This document shows, one piece after another, positions 8,133 to 16,168 of a stretch of DNA of 36,904 bases (its first letter is position 1; each line of letters begins with the position of its first letter). This DNA comes from Treponema sp. UBA3813 (GTDB taxonomy: Bacteria > Spirochaetota > Spirochaetia > Treponematales > Treponemataceae). The notes beneath the pieces are model-generated. The model made no database searches. It saw only the letters and a list, made by a program, of their open reading frames with translations, and was not told where the DNA came from. The stretch is taken from the NCBI GenBank assembly GCA_002368605.1, contig DFEB01000039.1:1-36904 (forward strand). Direction: 5' to 3'. Both the position numbers and the translations under genes were made by a program.

Positions 8133-10190
8133 ATGTCTGGATTTTATGATTTTTATGATGTAGCTGTCGTTGGCGGCGGTCACGCTGGCATTGAGGCGGC
8201 TTTGGCTTCTGCCCGCATGGGTCTTAAAACGCTTTTGATTACCCAAACCATCGATTCTATTTCCCGCATGAGCTGTAACCCTTCCATCGGCGGAATCGCA
8301 AAGGGCAACATTGTCCGGGAAATTGACGCTCTGGGCGGCGAAATGGGAAAACTCATCGACAAATCAATGATTCAGTTCCGTATGCTCAATAAAAGCCGGG
8401 GGCCGGCAGTTCAGGCTCCGCGAAGCCAGGCAGACAAAATCCTTTATTCAAGCATTGCCCGCCAGACCGTTGAGACCACGCCCAACCTTTACACTCTCAT
8501 GGACACGGTGGTGGATTTGCTCACCACGGAAAGCGAAACTCCCCTCCCCCCTTCATCAAGCTCTCAGTCAGGTCAGATTCCAGGGGAATTCACGGAGACT
8601 AAAATCCTTACACAAGCCGCAAAATCAGGGAAGCGGCAGAAAATCACGGCAGTCGTCACTGAGCGGGGCAGGCTGATTCCCGTGCGCTCTGTTGTCCTTA
8701 CGACGGGAACATTTTTGGGTGGCCGCATTTTTATCGGTGAGTACGATGCTCCTTGTGGTCGTATCGGCGAGCAGGCAGCTTTCGGGCTTACCCAGAGCCT
8801 CAACCGTCTGGGCTTTACCACAGGCCGCTTAAAGACAGGCACTCCCCCGCGAATCTTAAAGCACACTGTTGATTTTACCAATCTTGAGATTCAGGCAGGA
8901 GATGAAGTGATTGTTCCCTTCTCATTTGAAGACGAGGAAGTCACCAGACCGCAAGTTCCCTGCTACTTAGTCTACACCAACGAAAAAACTCACGAGATTA
9001 TCCGCTCGAACATTGGCCGCTCGCCACTCTATTCTGGCAAAATCCACGGAATCGGCCCCCGCTACTGTCCTTCCATCGAAGACAAGGTAATGCGCTTTGC
9101 CGAACGCGAACGGCACCAGCTTTTTGTGGAGCCAGAAAGTCTTGCCACCGATGAAATTTACCTGAACGGTCTTTCTTCAAGCCTTCCCGAAGAAGTGCAG
9201 GACGCATTTTTACGCACTTTGCCCGGTTTTGAGAACTGCCATGTTGCCCGACCGGGTTACGCCGTCGAATATGACTATGTTGAGCCGACCCAGCTTTATC
9301 CTTCTTTGGAGACAAAGCGGGTGGCAGGGCTTTTTAACGCAGGCCAGATTAACGGAACTTCGGGGTATGAGGAAGCCGCCGGTCAGGGGCTGGTCGCAGG
9401 AATCAACGCCGCACTTTATGCACGCGCCCACAAAGAACTTTGCGGGCCTTTGTGCCAGTCACACGCGGGAATGGGGCAAGTTCCGGCCAGCGCAGAACCA
9501 ACTGCATTTGCATTCAAACCGCACTTTACAACAGAAGAAATCAAGCATTTCGCAGAAATTTCTGAAAAAGAAACCCACGCGGTCAACTCTCTCCTTGAAG
9601 ATTTCCAAAAATCTTGCGGAAAGGAAAATTTCCACAAAATCCCGGAATACGAGCCTCTTATTCTGGGGCGGGACGAAGCCTACATCGGAGTTCTGATTGA
9701 CGATTTGGTCACACTGGGAACAAAAGAGCCTTACCGAATGTTCACGGCACGAGCCGAGTACCGTTTAAAGCTCCGCCACGACACAGCAGACCGCCGCCTG
9801 GCAGAAAAGGCTTTTAAAGTCGGAATCAAGAGCGAAAGTCAGTTCAATGCGACGAAACTCAAATACCAGCAGGTTGATGAAGCCACGGAACTTTTGCTTA
9901 AAGACGCGAATGCCGAAAATCCGGGATTCAGCCCAATCGTTTGGGAAATAGCACAGGAAGACGCAAAATACAAGTATTACATCGAAAAGCAGGACGCTCG
10001 CGTGGCAAAAATGCACAAAATGGAGCATTTTCACATTCCGGCAGATTTTGACTACTCAAAAATTCCAGCCCTGTCGGGAGAAAGCCGCCAGAAACTCGAA
10101 GCTGTTCGACCGCTCACACTTGGTCAGGCCAGTCGAATCTCTGGAATCCGCAACAGCGATATAATGTTACTGATGGTGTACTTGAAATAA
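8133..10190 (+). CDS. mnmG: tRNA uridine-5-carboxymethylaminomethyl modification enzyme MnmG (GidA)
   Basis: The FAD-binding subunit that, with the GTPase MnmE, modifies the wobble uridine (U34) of certain tRNAs. The N-terminal dinucleotide-binding motif is VVGGGHAGIEAALA (about 11-24). Conserved MnmG stretches follow: MSCNPSIGGIAKG, LNKSRGPAVQAPRSQAD, GTFLGGRIFIGE, RLKTGTPPRI, GRSPLYSGKIHGIGPRYCPSIEDK, NGTSGYEEAAGQGLVAGINAA and FTARAEYRLKLRHDTADRRL. The C-terminal helical domain ends in SRISGIRNSDIMLL. At 685 residues it is longer than the usual 620-630; the excess is a Pro/Ser-rich insert at about residues 131-166. It has its own promoter and is not in an operon with mnmE here. Confidence 0.98.
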   Translation: MSGFYDFYDVAVVGGGHAGIEAALASARMGLKTLLITQTIDSISRMSCNPSIGGIAKGNIVREIDALGGEMGKLIDKSMIQFRMLNKSRGPAVQAPRSQADKILYSSIARQTVETTPNLYTLMDTVVDLLTTESETPLPPSSSSQSGQIPGEFTETKILTQAAKSGKRQKITAVVTERGRLIPVRSVVLTTGTFLGGRIFIGEYDAPCGRIGEQAAFGLTQSLNRLGFTTGRLKTGTPPRILKHTVDFTNLEIQAGDEVIVPFSFEDEEVTRPQVPCYLVYTNEKTHEIIRSNIGRSPLYSGKIHGIGPRYCPSIEDKVMRFAERERHQLFVEPESLATDEIYLNGLSSSLPEEVQDAFLRTLPGFENCHVARPGYAVEYDYVEPTQLYPSLETKRVAGLFNAGQINGTSGYEEAAGQGLVAGINAALYARAHKELCGPLCQSHAGMGQVPASAEPTAFAFKPHFTTEEIKHFAEISEKETHAVNSLLEDFQKSCGKENFHKIPEYEPLILGRDEAYIGVLIDDLVTLGTKEPYRMFTARAEYRLKLRHDTADRRLAEKAFKVGIKSESQFNATKLKYQQVDEATELLLKDANAENPGFSPIVWEIAQEDAKYKYYIEKQDARVAKMHKMEHFHIPADFDYSKIPALSGESRQKLEAVRPLTLGQASRISGIRNSDIMLLMVYLK

Positions 10191-10220
10191 ACGAAAAGCC
10201 ACAAAATCATGCATTCAGCA

Positions 10221-11174
10221 TTAGGAATTTTGCATTATTTTAATAACTTCCTCTTTGCTGAACACGCCTGCATTGCACAAGTCAGTGGCAAATTCAGAAA
10301 GAGACTTATTCAAAAAGAGCAGGTCTTCGGTGCAAAGCGAGAATGGCAAATCGTTTTCGGCAAATTCGCGAATCGCCTGATTTTTTTCTTCGGCACAGAC
10401 GCCAGAAAGGAAAGGTGCAGGACTGAATTCTGTTTTTATGCCGGTATCTCTTAAAAAGGCCAATACTTCAGGAAGAATCTTACCGTTTTTAAACACAGCA
10501 AGTTTTTCTTTAGAAATCGCAATATTCGGGTTTAAGATGATAGTCGGCTGCAAATTCTGCAAGATTTCAAGAATTCCTTCTCGGTTTTCAAAATTTCTCA
10601 ATCCCAAACAAACAATTCTTGAATCAATATTCATTCGCCGGGCAGTGTTAAAAACAGAAAGGAAACGCTCTAGTTTTTCTGCGAAGCCACTACCATAAAG
10701 TTCAATTCCTGCAAATAATCCACTTTCAAGTAGCATATCTGCCATGTGTATGTTATTTTCGTTGTCACTGTCCAAACCGAGGAAAGGTCGAATTGTTACT
10801 TTATCACTGTATTTTTCACAAACTTCTTTAACGACATCAAGAAATTCAGTAGCGTTCTTGCATTTTGAACAAAAATCGACATTCATCGTTCCATTAAGAG
10901 AGATTACATTTTCGCTAAGACTCTCGGCGAGTGAATGACAGAACAAAAGAAAAATATCATGAGAGATACCGATTCGAGTCTGGGTGTAAAGGGAAATTTC
11001 TCTTCTCATGTTAATATCATTTGGACTTCCAGCCTTAATTACAGAAGAGGATTCGCTGAAATTCGGAATGACAAAACCCGCCCAATGCGTAAATGAAGGA
11101 TAGCGCATTCCCGAAGAGAGATGATTGCAAGAGTCATGCTTTGGAAGCTTAATAAAATCAGAAATATTTACCAC
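10221..11174 (-). CDS. Adenosine-deaminase-like protein with degenerate active site
   Basis: A 317-residue protein directly downstream of add (3-nt gap, same operon). By eye its framework follows the deaminase fold: LPKHDSCNHLSSGM near the N-terminus aligns with PKAELHIHIEAVM of add, SPAPFLSGVC with APTSNVFTKK, and FSLCTEDLLFLNKSLSEF with TIATDDPIFFGVELLDEY. The catalytic ligands are mostly gone: HxH is CxH (C16, H18), the HAGE motif appears as CLGL, the HG of ERIGHG appears as NPN, and DD is ED. It is therefore unlikely to be a zinc deaminase. It could be a pseudoenzyme partner of Add, a binding protein, or an enzyme with another chemistry. Identification as a deaminase relative is a motif-level inference. 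Confidence 0.65.
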   Translation of the reverse strand: MVNISDFIKLPKHDSCNHLSSGMRYPSFTHWAGFVIPNFSESSSVIKAGSPNDINMRREISLYTQTRIGISHDIFLLFCHSLAESLSENVISLNGTMNVDFCSKCKNATEFLDVVKEVCEKYSDKVTIRPFLGLDSDNENNIHMADMLLESGLFAGIELYGSGFAEKLERFLSVFNTARRMNIDSRIVCLGLRNFENREGILEILQNLQPTIILNPNIAISKEKLAVFKNGKILPEVLAFLRDTGIKTEFSPAPFLSGVCAEEKNQAIREFAENDLPFSLCTEDLLFLNKSLSEFATDLCNAGVFSKEEVIKIMQNS

Positions 11175-11177
11175 AAT

Positions 11178-12191
11178 TTACTTCCAGTTTGCTTCAACGA
11201 GATTTTTGAAGACAGTTTTTTCTTTGACAGGAAGGAAAGAATCTTCAAAACCATTAAGAATAATTTGTTTTAGCTCATTTTTAGAGAATTTAAGCTTGGT
11301 GTATAAATTCCAATATTCATCGAGCAATTCTACGCCAAAGAAAATCGGATCATCCGTTGCAATTGTAACTGAAAGACCTTTGTCAAACATTTCGCGGACG
11401 GGATGCTCTTCCATCTTTTTGACATATTTTTTTGTAAACACATTGCTGGTCGGTGCAACTTCAATTGGAATTTGTTTTTCAGCAAGATATTTGAGCAAAT
11501 CTGCGTCCTGCACGGAAGTGATTCCGTGACCAATTCGCTCTGCATTACATATTCTAAGCGCATCCCAAATTGATTCCGGTCCGACATCCTCACCGGCATG
11601 AGCAACCGCATGATATTTGTCGGCAAGTGCCTTTTTAAAGACAGGACCGAAATCTTTTGAAGGACCTTTTGCCTCAGCTCCCCCTAAACCAATTCCGATA
11701 AACCCTTCAAAGGGATTTTCTTTAAACATTTTGTAATTGCTTTCGGCATTCTCCAGGCCAAATGTGCGAGAAACATCACCCAAAAGCCATACTGTGATTC
11801 CAGTTTCCTTTTTGATTTTTTTGAGATTTTTCTCGAAATTTTTGGTCATTTCCGCATAACTGAAACCTTTTTTGATAAAGGCAGACGGAGCAAAGAAAGC
11901 CTCACAGTGAGCGACTCCGTTTCTAACCAGATAATTCTTCAAATCATCAAAAACCAAATCAAAATCAGAGACTTCTGTAAACAAATCCTGAACTTTGAGA
12001 AAAGCTGCAATAAATCCATTTAAATCAGAATAAGAAAAAAGTTCCTTAATTTCACTGTCAGAGAATTCTGCACCATTCTTTTTAAGATAGAGTTTCTTAA
12101 TTGTGTCGCGACTCATCACGGCTTCAATATGAATATGAAGTTCCGCTTTGGGAATTTTCTTAAAAAATTCGTAAAACTCAGACTTATTCAT
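11178..12191 (-). CDS. add: Adenosine deaminase
   Basis: Converts adenosine to inosine in purine salvage; cytoplasmic zinc enzyme. At 337 residues it matches the usual bacterial length. Metal and catalytic motifs are intact: PKAELHIHIEA (HxH near residues 17-19), AHAGED (about 200), ERIGHGIT (about 223), APTSNVFTKK and ATDDPIFFG (about 280). Start ATG 12191 is preceded by AAGAGGAG about 5 nt upstream. It lies downstream of pepF on the same strand (62 nt), has its own promoter, and is followed after 3 nt by a degenerate paralogue. Confidence 0.95.
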   Translation of the reverse strand: MNKSEFYEFFKKIPKAELHIHIEAVMSRDTIKKLYLKKNGAEFSDSEIKELFSYSDLNGFIAAFLKVQDLFTEVSDFDLVFDDLKNYLVRNGVAHCEAFFAPSAFIKKGFSYAEMTKNFEKNLKKIKKETGITVWLLGDVSRTFGLENAESNYKMFKENPFEGFIGIGLGGAEAKGPSKDFGPVFKKALADKYHAVAHAGEDVGPESIWDALRICNAERIGHGITSVQDADLLKYLAEKQIPIEVAPTSNVFTKKYVKKMEEHPVREMFDKGLSVTIATDDPIFFGVELLDEYWNLYTKLKFSKNELKQIILNGFEDSFLPVKEKTVFKNLVEANWK

Positions 12192-12209
12192 GCCTCTCCT
12201 CTTTCGATT

Positions 12210-12239
12210 CTTATACTATTCTAACTTAAATTTCGGCAA
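12210..12239 (-). promoter_or_regulatory. add promoter
   Basis: TTGCCG (12239-12234), an 18-bp spacer and TATAAG (12215-12210) on the minus strand. The leader would be about 12 nt and carries the GAGGAG Shine-Dalgarno, unlike the leaderless-type starts nearby. Confidence 0.5.
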
Positions 12240-12253
12240 AATTCAGAAAAAAG

Positions 12254-14050
12254 TTAAAGATTCTTTTCAAGTTCGCTTACTAAGTCTGCGAAAGTGTCCA
12301 GCGCGGCTTGAACAGGCTCGTTTGAACTCATATCAACGCCGGCAACTTTCAGGCTTTCAATCGGGTAACGGCTTCCTCCGCTCTTGAGGAACTTAAAGTA
12401 ATCTTCCCGCTCCTTTTCGCCGCCACCAGTGACCCGCTTTGCAAGGGCAAGGGCCGCCGAAATTCCAGTGGCATATTTGTAAACATAGAATGCGCTGTAA
12501 AAGTGAGGAATTCGCAAACCTTCCATATCGCTTTCTTCCTCGAAAACCATTTCACTGCCAAAATACTGCTCCAGAAGACCACGATAAGTCTTACGCAAAA
12601 CCTGTGCTGAAAGCGGAGTTCCGGATTCCACAAGATCGTGGGCCTTAAGCTCGAATTCGGCAAACATGGTCTGGCGATGAAGAGTGGCAAGGATATCGTC
12701 TGCCCGCATCGAAATAAGATAGGCCTTCATCTCCGGTGTTTTTGCCTCGCGCAAGAGATATTCAAAAACCAGCTCCTCATTGAAAGTGGAAGCAACCTCG
12801 GCCTCAAAAATCGTGTAGTTGTAGCACATGAAAGGATTGTTGGTCTTTGAGAAATAGGAATGCATTGAGTGACCGCCCTCGTGAGCCATTGTGAAAAGGT
12901 CGCGGATTGAGTCAGTCTTGTAATTCAAAAGAATGTATGGATAGCCTGTGTATGCACCGCTCGAAAATGCCCCGCTTCGCTTTCCTTTGTTTTCGTAGCG
13001 GTCAACCCAGCCGTTTTTGAGTCCGTTGCAGAGAATATCTGTGTATTCCTTTCCGAGAGGAGAAAGAGCTGCCCGGCAGATTTCCACGGCCTCATCGTAG
13101 CTGGTCTTACATTCAACATTTTTGACCAGAGGAACATAGACATCATAGTGACGGAGCTCTTCCACTCCAAGGATTTTTTTGCGGAGAGAGTAATACTTGT
13201 GCAAGGTGGGAAGATTTTTGTAAACCGTGTCGATTAAATTTCGGTAAACTGACTCAGGAACTTTGTTTCCGTAAAGAGCCGCTTCCAGAGAAGATTTGTA
13301 GCCCCTTGCGCGAGCCGTGAACACATCCTGATTTACGCTTCCGGCATAAAGGGATGCGATTGTGTTTTCGTGCTGAACAAAGCCCTTGTAGAAATTCTTG
13401 TAGGCCTGTTTTCGCACTTCCCGGTCAGGATTGTGAAGATAGACGGAATAGGTGCTCTGGGTGAGGGGCTTTTCTTCGCCGTTCACTCTGACACTTTCAA
13501 ATTGCAAGTCAACATTGGTGAGCATAGAGAATGCCTTGTAAGCCGTCTCCGAACTTTCGCTCTGAAGAGAGAGAATCCGCTCTTCCTTTTCGCTCAAAAT
13601 ATAGGGCTTGTGATGGAGTTCCTTTTCCAAAAAGATTTTATAGTCGGCGAATTCAGGAAGATTCTTCCATTCATTGATTTTTTCGTCAGGAATCGCCATA
13701 AGTTCAGGTGAAAAGAAAGAAGTTTCGCTGTCAGCATTGGAAGCGGCCATCATAGCCCGGCCTTCCCTGTCCTGAGCGGCGGCATCACTTTCGTCGGCTG
13801 TGTGCTGCAGACCTGCGTATTCATGGACAGTATCCACGACCTTTTCAAGATTTTCGATTGCCTTTAAGCAGCCCAGAAGAGAATCCGAGGAATCACCAAG
13901 CTTTCCCTTGAAAGCCACAACCTTTTCCGTGAGCATTTTAATAGAAGAAAGTGCATTTTCCCAGTCTTCGTCAGATTTATATAAAGTAGACAAGTCCCAT
14001 TTGTCGCTTGCGGGGACTTCGTTTCGTGTTGGAATAGTATTTTTAGCCAT
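12254..14050 (-). CDS. pepF: Oligoendopeptidase F (M3 family)
   Basis: A cytoplasmic zinc metallopeptidase that degrades short peptides; 598 residues, a normal length for PepF. The zinc motif is in MAHEGGHSMHSYFS (HEGGH near residue 388), and the third ligand glutamate lies in the downstream FEAEVASTFNEEL. GAYTGYPYILLNY and the C-terminal YKYATGISAALALAKR are typical of the family. The frame is open five codons further (to 14065), but that extension overlaps the -10 box; ATG 14050 (MAKNTIPTRNE) is preferred. A TATAAT sits 6 nt before this ATG with no Shine-Dalgarno, suggesting a leaderless message. Divergent from murJ. Confidence 0.93.
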   Translation of the reverse strand: MAKNTIPTRNEVPASDKWDLSTLYKSDEDWENALSSIKMLTEKVVAFKGKLGDSSDSLLGCLKAIENLEKVVDTVHEYAGLQHTADESDAAAQDREGRAMMAASNADSETSFFSPELMAIPDEKINEWKNLPEFADYKIFLEKELHHKPYILSEKEERILSLQSESSETAYKAFSMLTNVDLQFESVRVNGEEKPLTQSTYSVYLHNPDREVRKQAYKNFYKGFVQHENTIASLYAGSVNQDVFTARARGYKSSLEAALYGNKVPESVYRNLIDTVYKNLPTLHKYYSLRKKILGVEELRHYDVYVPLVKNVECKTSYDEAVEICRAALSPLGKEYTDILCNGLKNGWVDRYENKGKRSGAFSSGAYTGYPYILLNYKTDSIRDLFTMAHEGGHSMHSYFSKTNNPFMCYNYTIFEAEVASTFNEELVFEYLLREAKTPEMKAYLISMRADDILATLHRQTMFAEFELKAHDLVESGTPLSAQVLRKTYRGLLEQYFGSEMVFEEESDMEGLRIPHFYSAFYVYKYATGISAALALAKRVTGGGEKEREDYFKFLKSGGSRYPIESLKVAGVDMSSNEPVQAALDTFADLVSELEKNL

Positions 14051-14056
14051 GTAGGA

Positions 14057-14085
14057 ATTATACAACTTTTAAAGGGGGAAGTCTC
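14057..14085 (-). promoter_or_regulatory. pepF promoter, leaderless type
   Basis: TATAAT (14062-14057) lies 6 nt before ATG 14050. Exactly 17 bp upstream lies GAGACT (14085-14080), in the loop and stem of the palindromic repeat at 14074. The same GAGACT-17-TATAAT arrangement occurs before the SH3 lipoprotein gene. Confidence 0.5.
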
Positions 14086-14146
14086 CCCCTGCGCCTCATC
14101 TAAAGAATCGGCTACCCCTTCGTCGGGGCTTTCGCCCCAAGCCCCG
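14074..14146. repeat. GC-rich palindromic repeat between pepF and murJ
   Basis: It starts with a perfect hairpin GGGGGA-AGTC-TCCCCC (14074-14089), continues with CTGCGCCTC and GGCTACCCC, and ends with a second hairpin GGGGC-TTTC-GCCCC (14125-14138). The reverse complement of 29481-29556 inside uvrC has the same layout: AAGTCTCCCCCT, then CGC.TC, then GCTACCC, then a G/C-run hairpin. A short piece also occurs at 5228-5240. Confidence 0.75.
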
Positions 14147-14149
14147 TTC

Positions 14150-14178
14150 TTTCAACATCTTTCAAAAATCATTATACT
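14150..14178 (+). promoter_or_regulatory. murJ promoter, leaderless type
   Basis: TTTCAA (14150-14155), a 17-bp spacer and TATACT (14173-14178), only 6 nt before ATG 14185 and with no Shine-Dalgarno. The -35 is identical to that of mnmG. Confidence 0.55.
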
Positions 14179-14184
14179 AATTTT

Positions 14185-15813
14185 ATGTCAAAAACAAAAT
14201 CGCTCCTTTCGGCGGGGCTTTCACTTTCATTTTTTACCCTTTGCTCACGTATTTTAGGTCTCGTTCGCGAGATGACAAAAGCGGCCTTTTTAGGCACTTC
14301 AAAATATGCCGACGCTTTCGGAATCGCCTTCATGATTCCAAATCTTTTGCGCCGTCTTTTTGCAGAAAATTCGATTTCGGTGGCTTTTATCCCGACTTTC
14401 AAGGGCTATCTTGAAGATTCAGACTCGCTGGACGGCAAGGAGACTATCCGTGAATTTTTAAGCGCGACGATTACTCTGATTACTTTTCTGACGACCTGCG
14501 TTGTTCTGGCAGGAATTTTACTCACTCCGCTGATTGTCCGAATCTTTTTGGACAAGGATGACACTGCCCTTCTCGCCGAAACCACGCTTCTCACCCGAAT
14601 CATGTTCCCCTACCTCATCGTCATTTCAATCGCGGCCTTTTTTCAGGGAGTTTTGAACGGCGTTAAGATTTTCTCTCCTTCAGGCTTCACCCCTGTTCTT
14701 TTTAATTCTATCGTCATCGCCTCAACTTATATCCTCACCCCGATTCTTACGAATAATATAGAAGATTCTGAAATCAAATCCCAGATGGCGGCCCGTGCCA
14801 TGTCTATTGGTGTGATTTCAGGCGGCTGCGTGCAGGCTCTTTTCCAGCTTCCCTTCGTGATTAAGACCGGCTGGACTTTTCATTTTACGACCTTGCGCAA
14901 GGCCTTCTCAAATCCGGGAACAAGGCGGGTCATGCATCTTATCCTCCCGACGATTATCGGAATGGCGGCTTATCAGCTGAATGATGTGGTCTCCACGGCT
15001 CTGGCTGGCAAGGCGGGAACAGGAATCGTCTCTTCCCTGCAATATTCCCTCCGCTTACAGGAATTGATTTTGGGAATTTTCGCGGTATCTATCGGCACGG
15101 TGATTTTGCCGGATTTAAGCGGACTTGCAAAAAAGGAAATGTGGTCTGACTTCAACGCCATGCTGACTCAGGCTTCAAAAATCATGGCCTTGATTTCAAT
15201 TCCAGTCACATTTTTTTCGCTCGTCTGTGGAGAAGAAATCATTTCGCTTGTCTACAAGTCAAATCGCTTTTCTGATGAATCGGTGCATCTTACCCTTGTG
15301 GCATTCAGAATGCACATAGCAGGACTTTTCTTCATCGCCTTAAACAGAATCATTTCCCCGGCTTTTTACGCACAGGGAAACACAAAATCTCCCACGGCGG
15401 CAGGAATCATCGGTTTTGGGGTGAATATTTCCCTCGCCCTTGCGGTCGTCCTCTTAAGAAATGACGGAACCGGAGCGGGAATTGCCCTGGCCCTTTCAAT
15501 CGCAAGTTTCGCAAACTCAATCGCCCTTTTCATTTTCTTGAAGAAGAACAAAAATCTTGACGTTAAATCCGTTACGATGGGTACACTGCTCTACGCCTTA
15601 AAGCTGGTGATTTTCTCGATTGTCGCCGCAATTCCAACTTACTTTTTGCGAAATGCCCTTCTTCCGGCCTTTGAAAATCACGGCCGCCTGATTGGATTCG
15701 GACTCCCCCTCTTTGCCTGTGCCATTGCTTTCGCCCTTGTGGGAGTGCTTCTTTTAGTCATCACAAAAGACGAAATTGTCCGCGTGATTATAAGGAAAGT
15801 GCGAAGAAGATAA
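14185..15813 (+). CDS. murJ: Lipid II flippase MurJ (MviN)
   Basis: An inner-membrane protein of the MOP superfamily that moves lipid II to the outer face for peptidoglycan synthesis. It is 542 residues with about 14 hydrophobic helices. The N-terminus SLSFFTLCSRILGLVREM (about 14-31) and DAFGIAFMIPNLLRRLFAENSISVAFIPTF (in pieces, about 44-73) are strongly typical; conserved arginines and the helix-7/8 region LILPTIIGMAAYQLNDVVSTALA also fit. It is followed by the toxin-antitoxin modules on the same strand, 90 nt away and with their own promoter. Compared with the 511-residue E. coli protein it has a slightly longer C-terminus. Confidence 0.96.
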   Translation: MSKTKSLLSAGLSLSFFTLCSRILGLVREMTKAAFLGTSKYADAFGIAFMIPNLLRRLFAENSISVAFIPTFKGYLEDSDSLDGKETIREFLSATITLITFLTTCVVLAGILLTPLIVRIFLDKDDTALLAETTLLTRIMFPYLIVISIAAFFQGVLNGVKIFSPSGFTPVLFNSIVIASTYILTPILTNNIEDSEIKSQMAARAMSIGVISGGCVQALFQLPFVIKTGWTFHFTTLRKAFSNPGTRRVMHLILPTIIGMAAYQLNDVVSTALAGKAGTGIVSSLQYSLRLQELILGIFAVSIGTVILPDLSGLAKKEMWSDFNAMLTQASKIMALISIPVTFFSLVCGEEIISLVYKSNRFSDESVHLTLVAFRMHIAGLFFIALNRIISPAFYAQGNTKSPTAAGIIGFGVNISLALAVVLLRNDGTGAGIALALSIASFANSIALFIFLKKNKNLDVKSVTMGTLLYALKLVIFSIVAAIPTYFLRNALLPAFENHGRLIGFGLPLFACAIAFALVGVLLLVITKDEIVRVIIRKVRRR

Positions 15814-15832
15814 AAAAGCGGAAAATCCCTTA

Positions 15833-15890
15833 CTTGACAATCAAGCACAATGTGATATCCTAGTCAAGAAGACTAAGACCAACTTGACTA
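15833..15890 (+). promoter_or_regulatory. Promoter and operators of the first toxin-antitoxin module
   Basis: TTGACA (15834-15839) with TATCCT (15856-15861), a 16-bp spacer. The -35 lies inside the palindrome CTTGA-CAA-TCAAG (15833-15845). Immediately after the -10 is a perfect inverted repeat, TAGTCAAG (15861-15868) and CTTGACTA (15883-15890), with arm centres 22 bp apart, two helical turns. The shared half-site TCAAG suggests binding by the antitoxin dimer and autoregulation, as is usual for this class. Confidence 0.7.
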
Positions 15891-15903
15891 AGGAGCGTTT
15901 TTT

Positions 15904-16167
15904 ATGTGCAAGATGAATGTGCTTGAAGCCAAAACAAATTTCTCAAAAATTATCGCAATGCTGGAAAATCACGAGGAGGAAGAAGTCATCGTGGCCCGTG
16001 CCGGTAAGCCTGTCGTCCGCATCACGCTTTTCCCAAAGCAGAGTATTATTGATAAGCTGGGAATGTTCGCGGATGATCCCAAGAAACCAATCATTACAGA
16101 AGAAAATTGGGATCCCTGCGCCTGGAGTGATGAAGAGCTTAAAGAAGTATGGGGGGACTTGGTTTAA
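15904..16167 (+). CDS. Antitoxin, Phd/YefM-like
   Basis: An 87-residue antitoxin. The N-terminal MNVLEAKTNFSKII and the following EEEEVIVARAGKPVVRITLF match the Phd/YefM DNA-binding fold; the C-terminal tail, rich in Asp, Glu and Trp (ENWDPCAWSDEELKEVWGDL), should wrap and neutralise the toxin. The Shine-Dalgarno AGGAG (15891-15895) is 8 nt before ATG 15904. One base separates its stop from the PIN toxin ATG. It likely represses its own promoter through the TCAAG inverted repeats. Confidence 0.88.
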   Translation: MCKMNVLEAKTNFSKIIAMLENHEEEEVIVARAGKPVVRITLFPKQSIIDKLGMFADDPKKPIITEENWDPCAWSDEELKEVWGDLV

Positions 16168-16168
16168 T

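Noticed and set aside
10191-10220. Terminator between converging mnmG and the deaminase-like gene
   Set aside because: The 30-nt gap has no stable GC stem or T-run on either strand.
15917-16168. PIN toxin frame extended back through the antitoxin gene
   Set aside because: The PIN domain starts at ATG 16169, 1 nt after the antitoxin stop. The upstream part is only the out-of-frame reading of the antitoxin.
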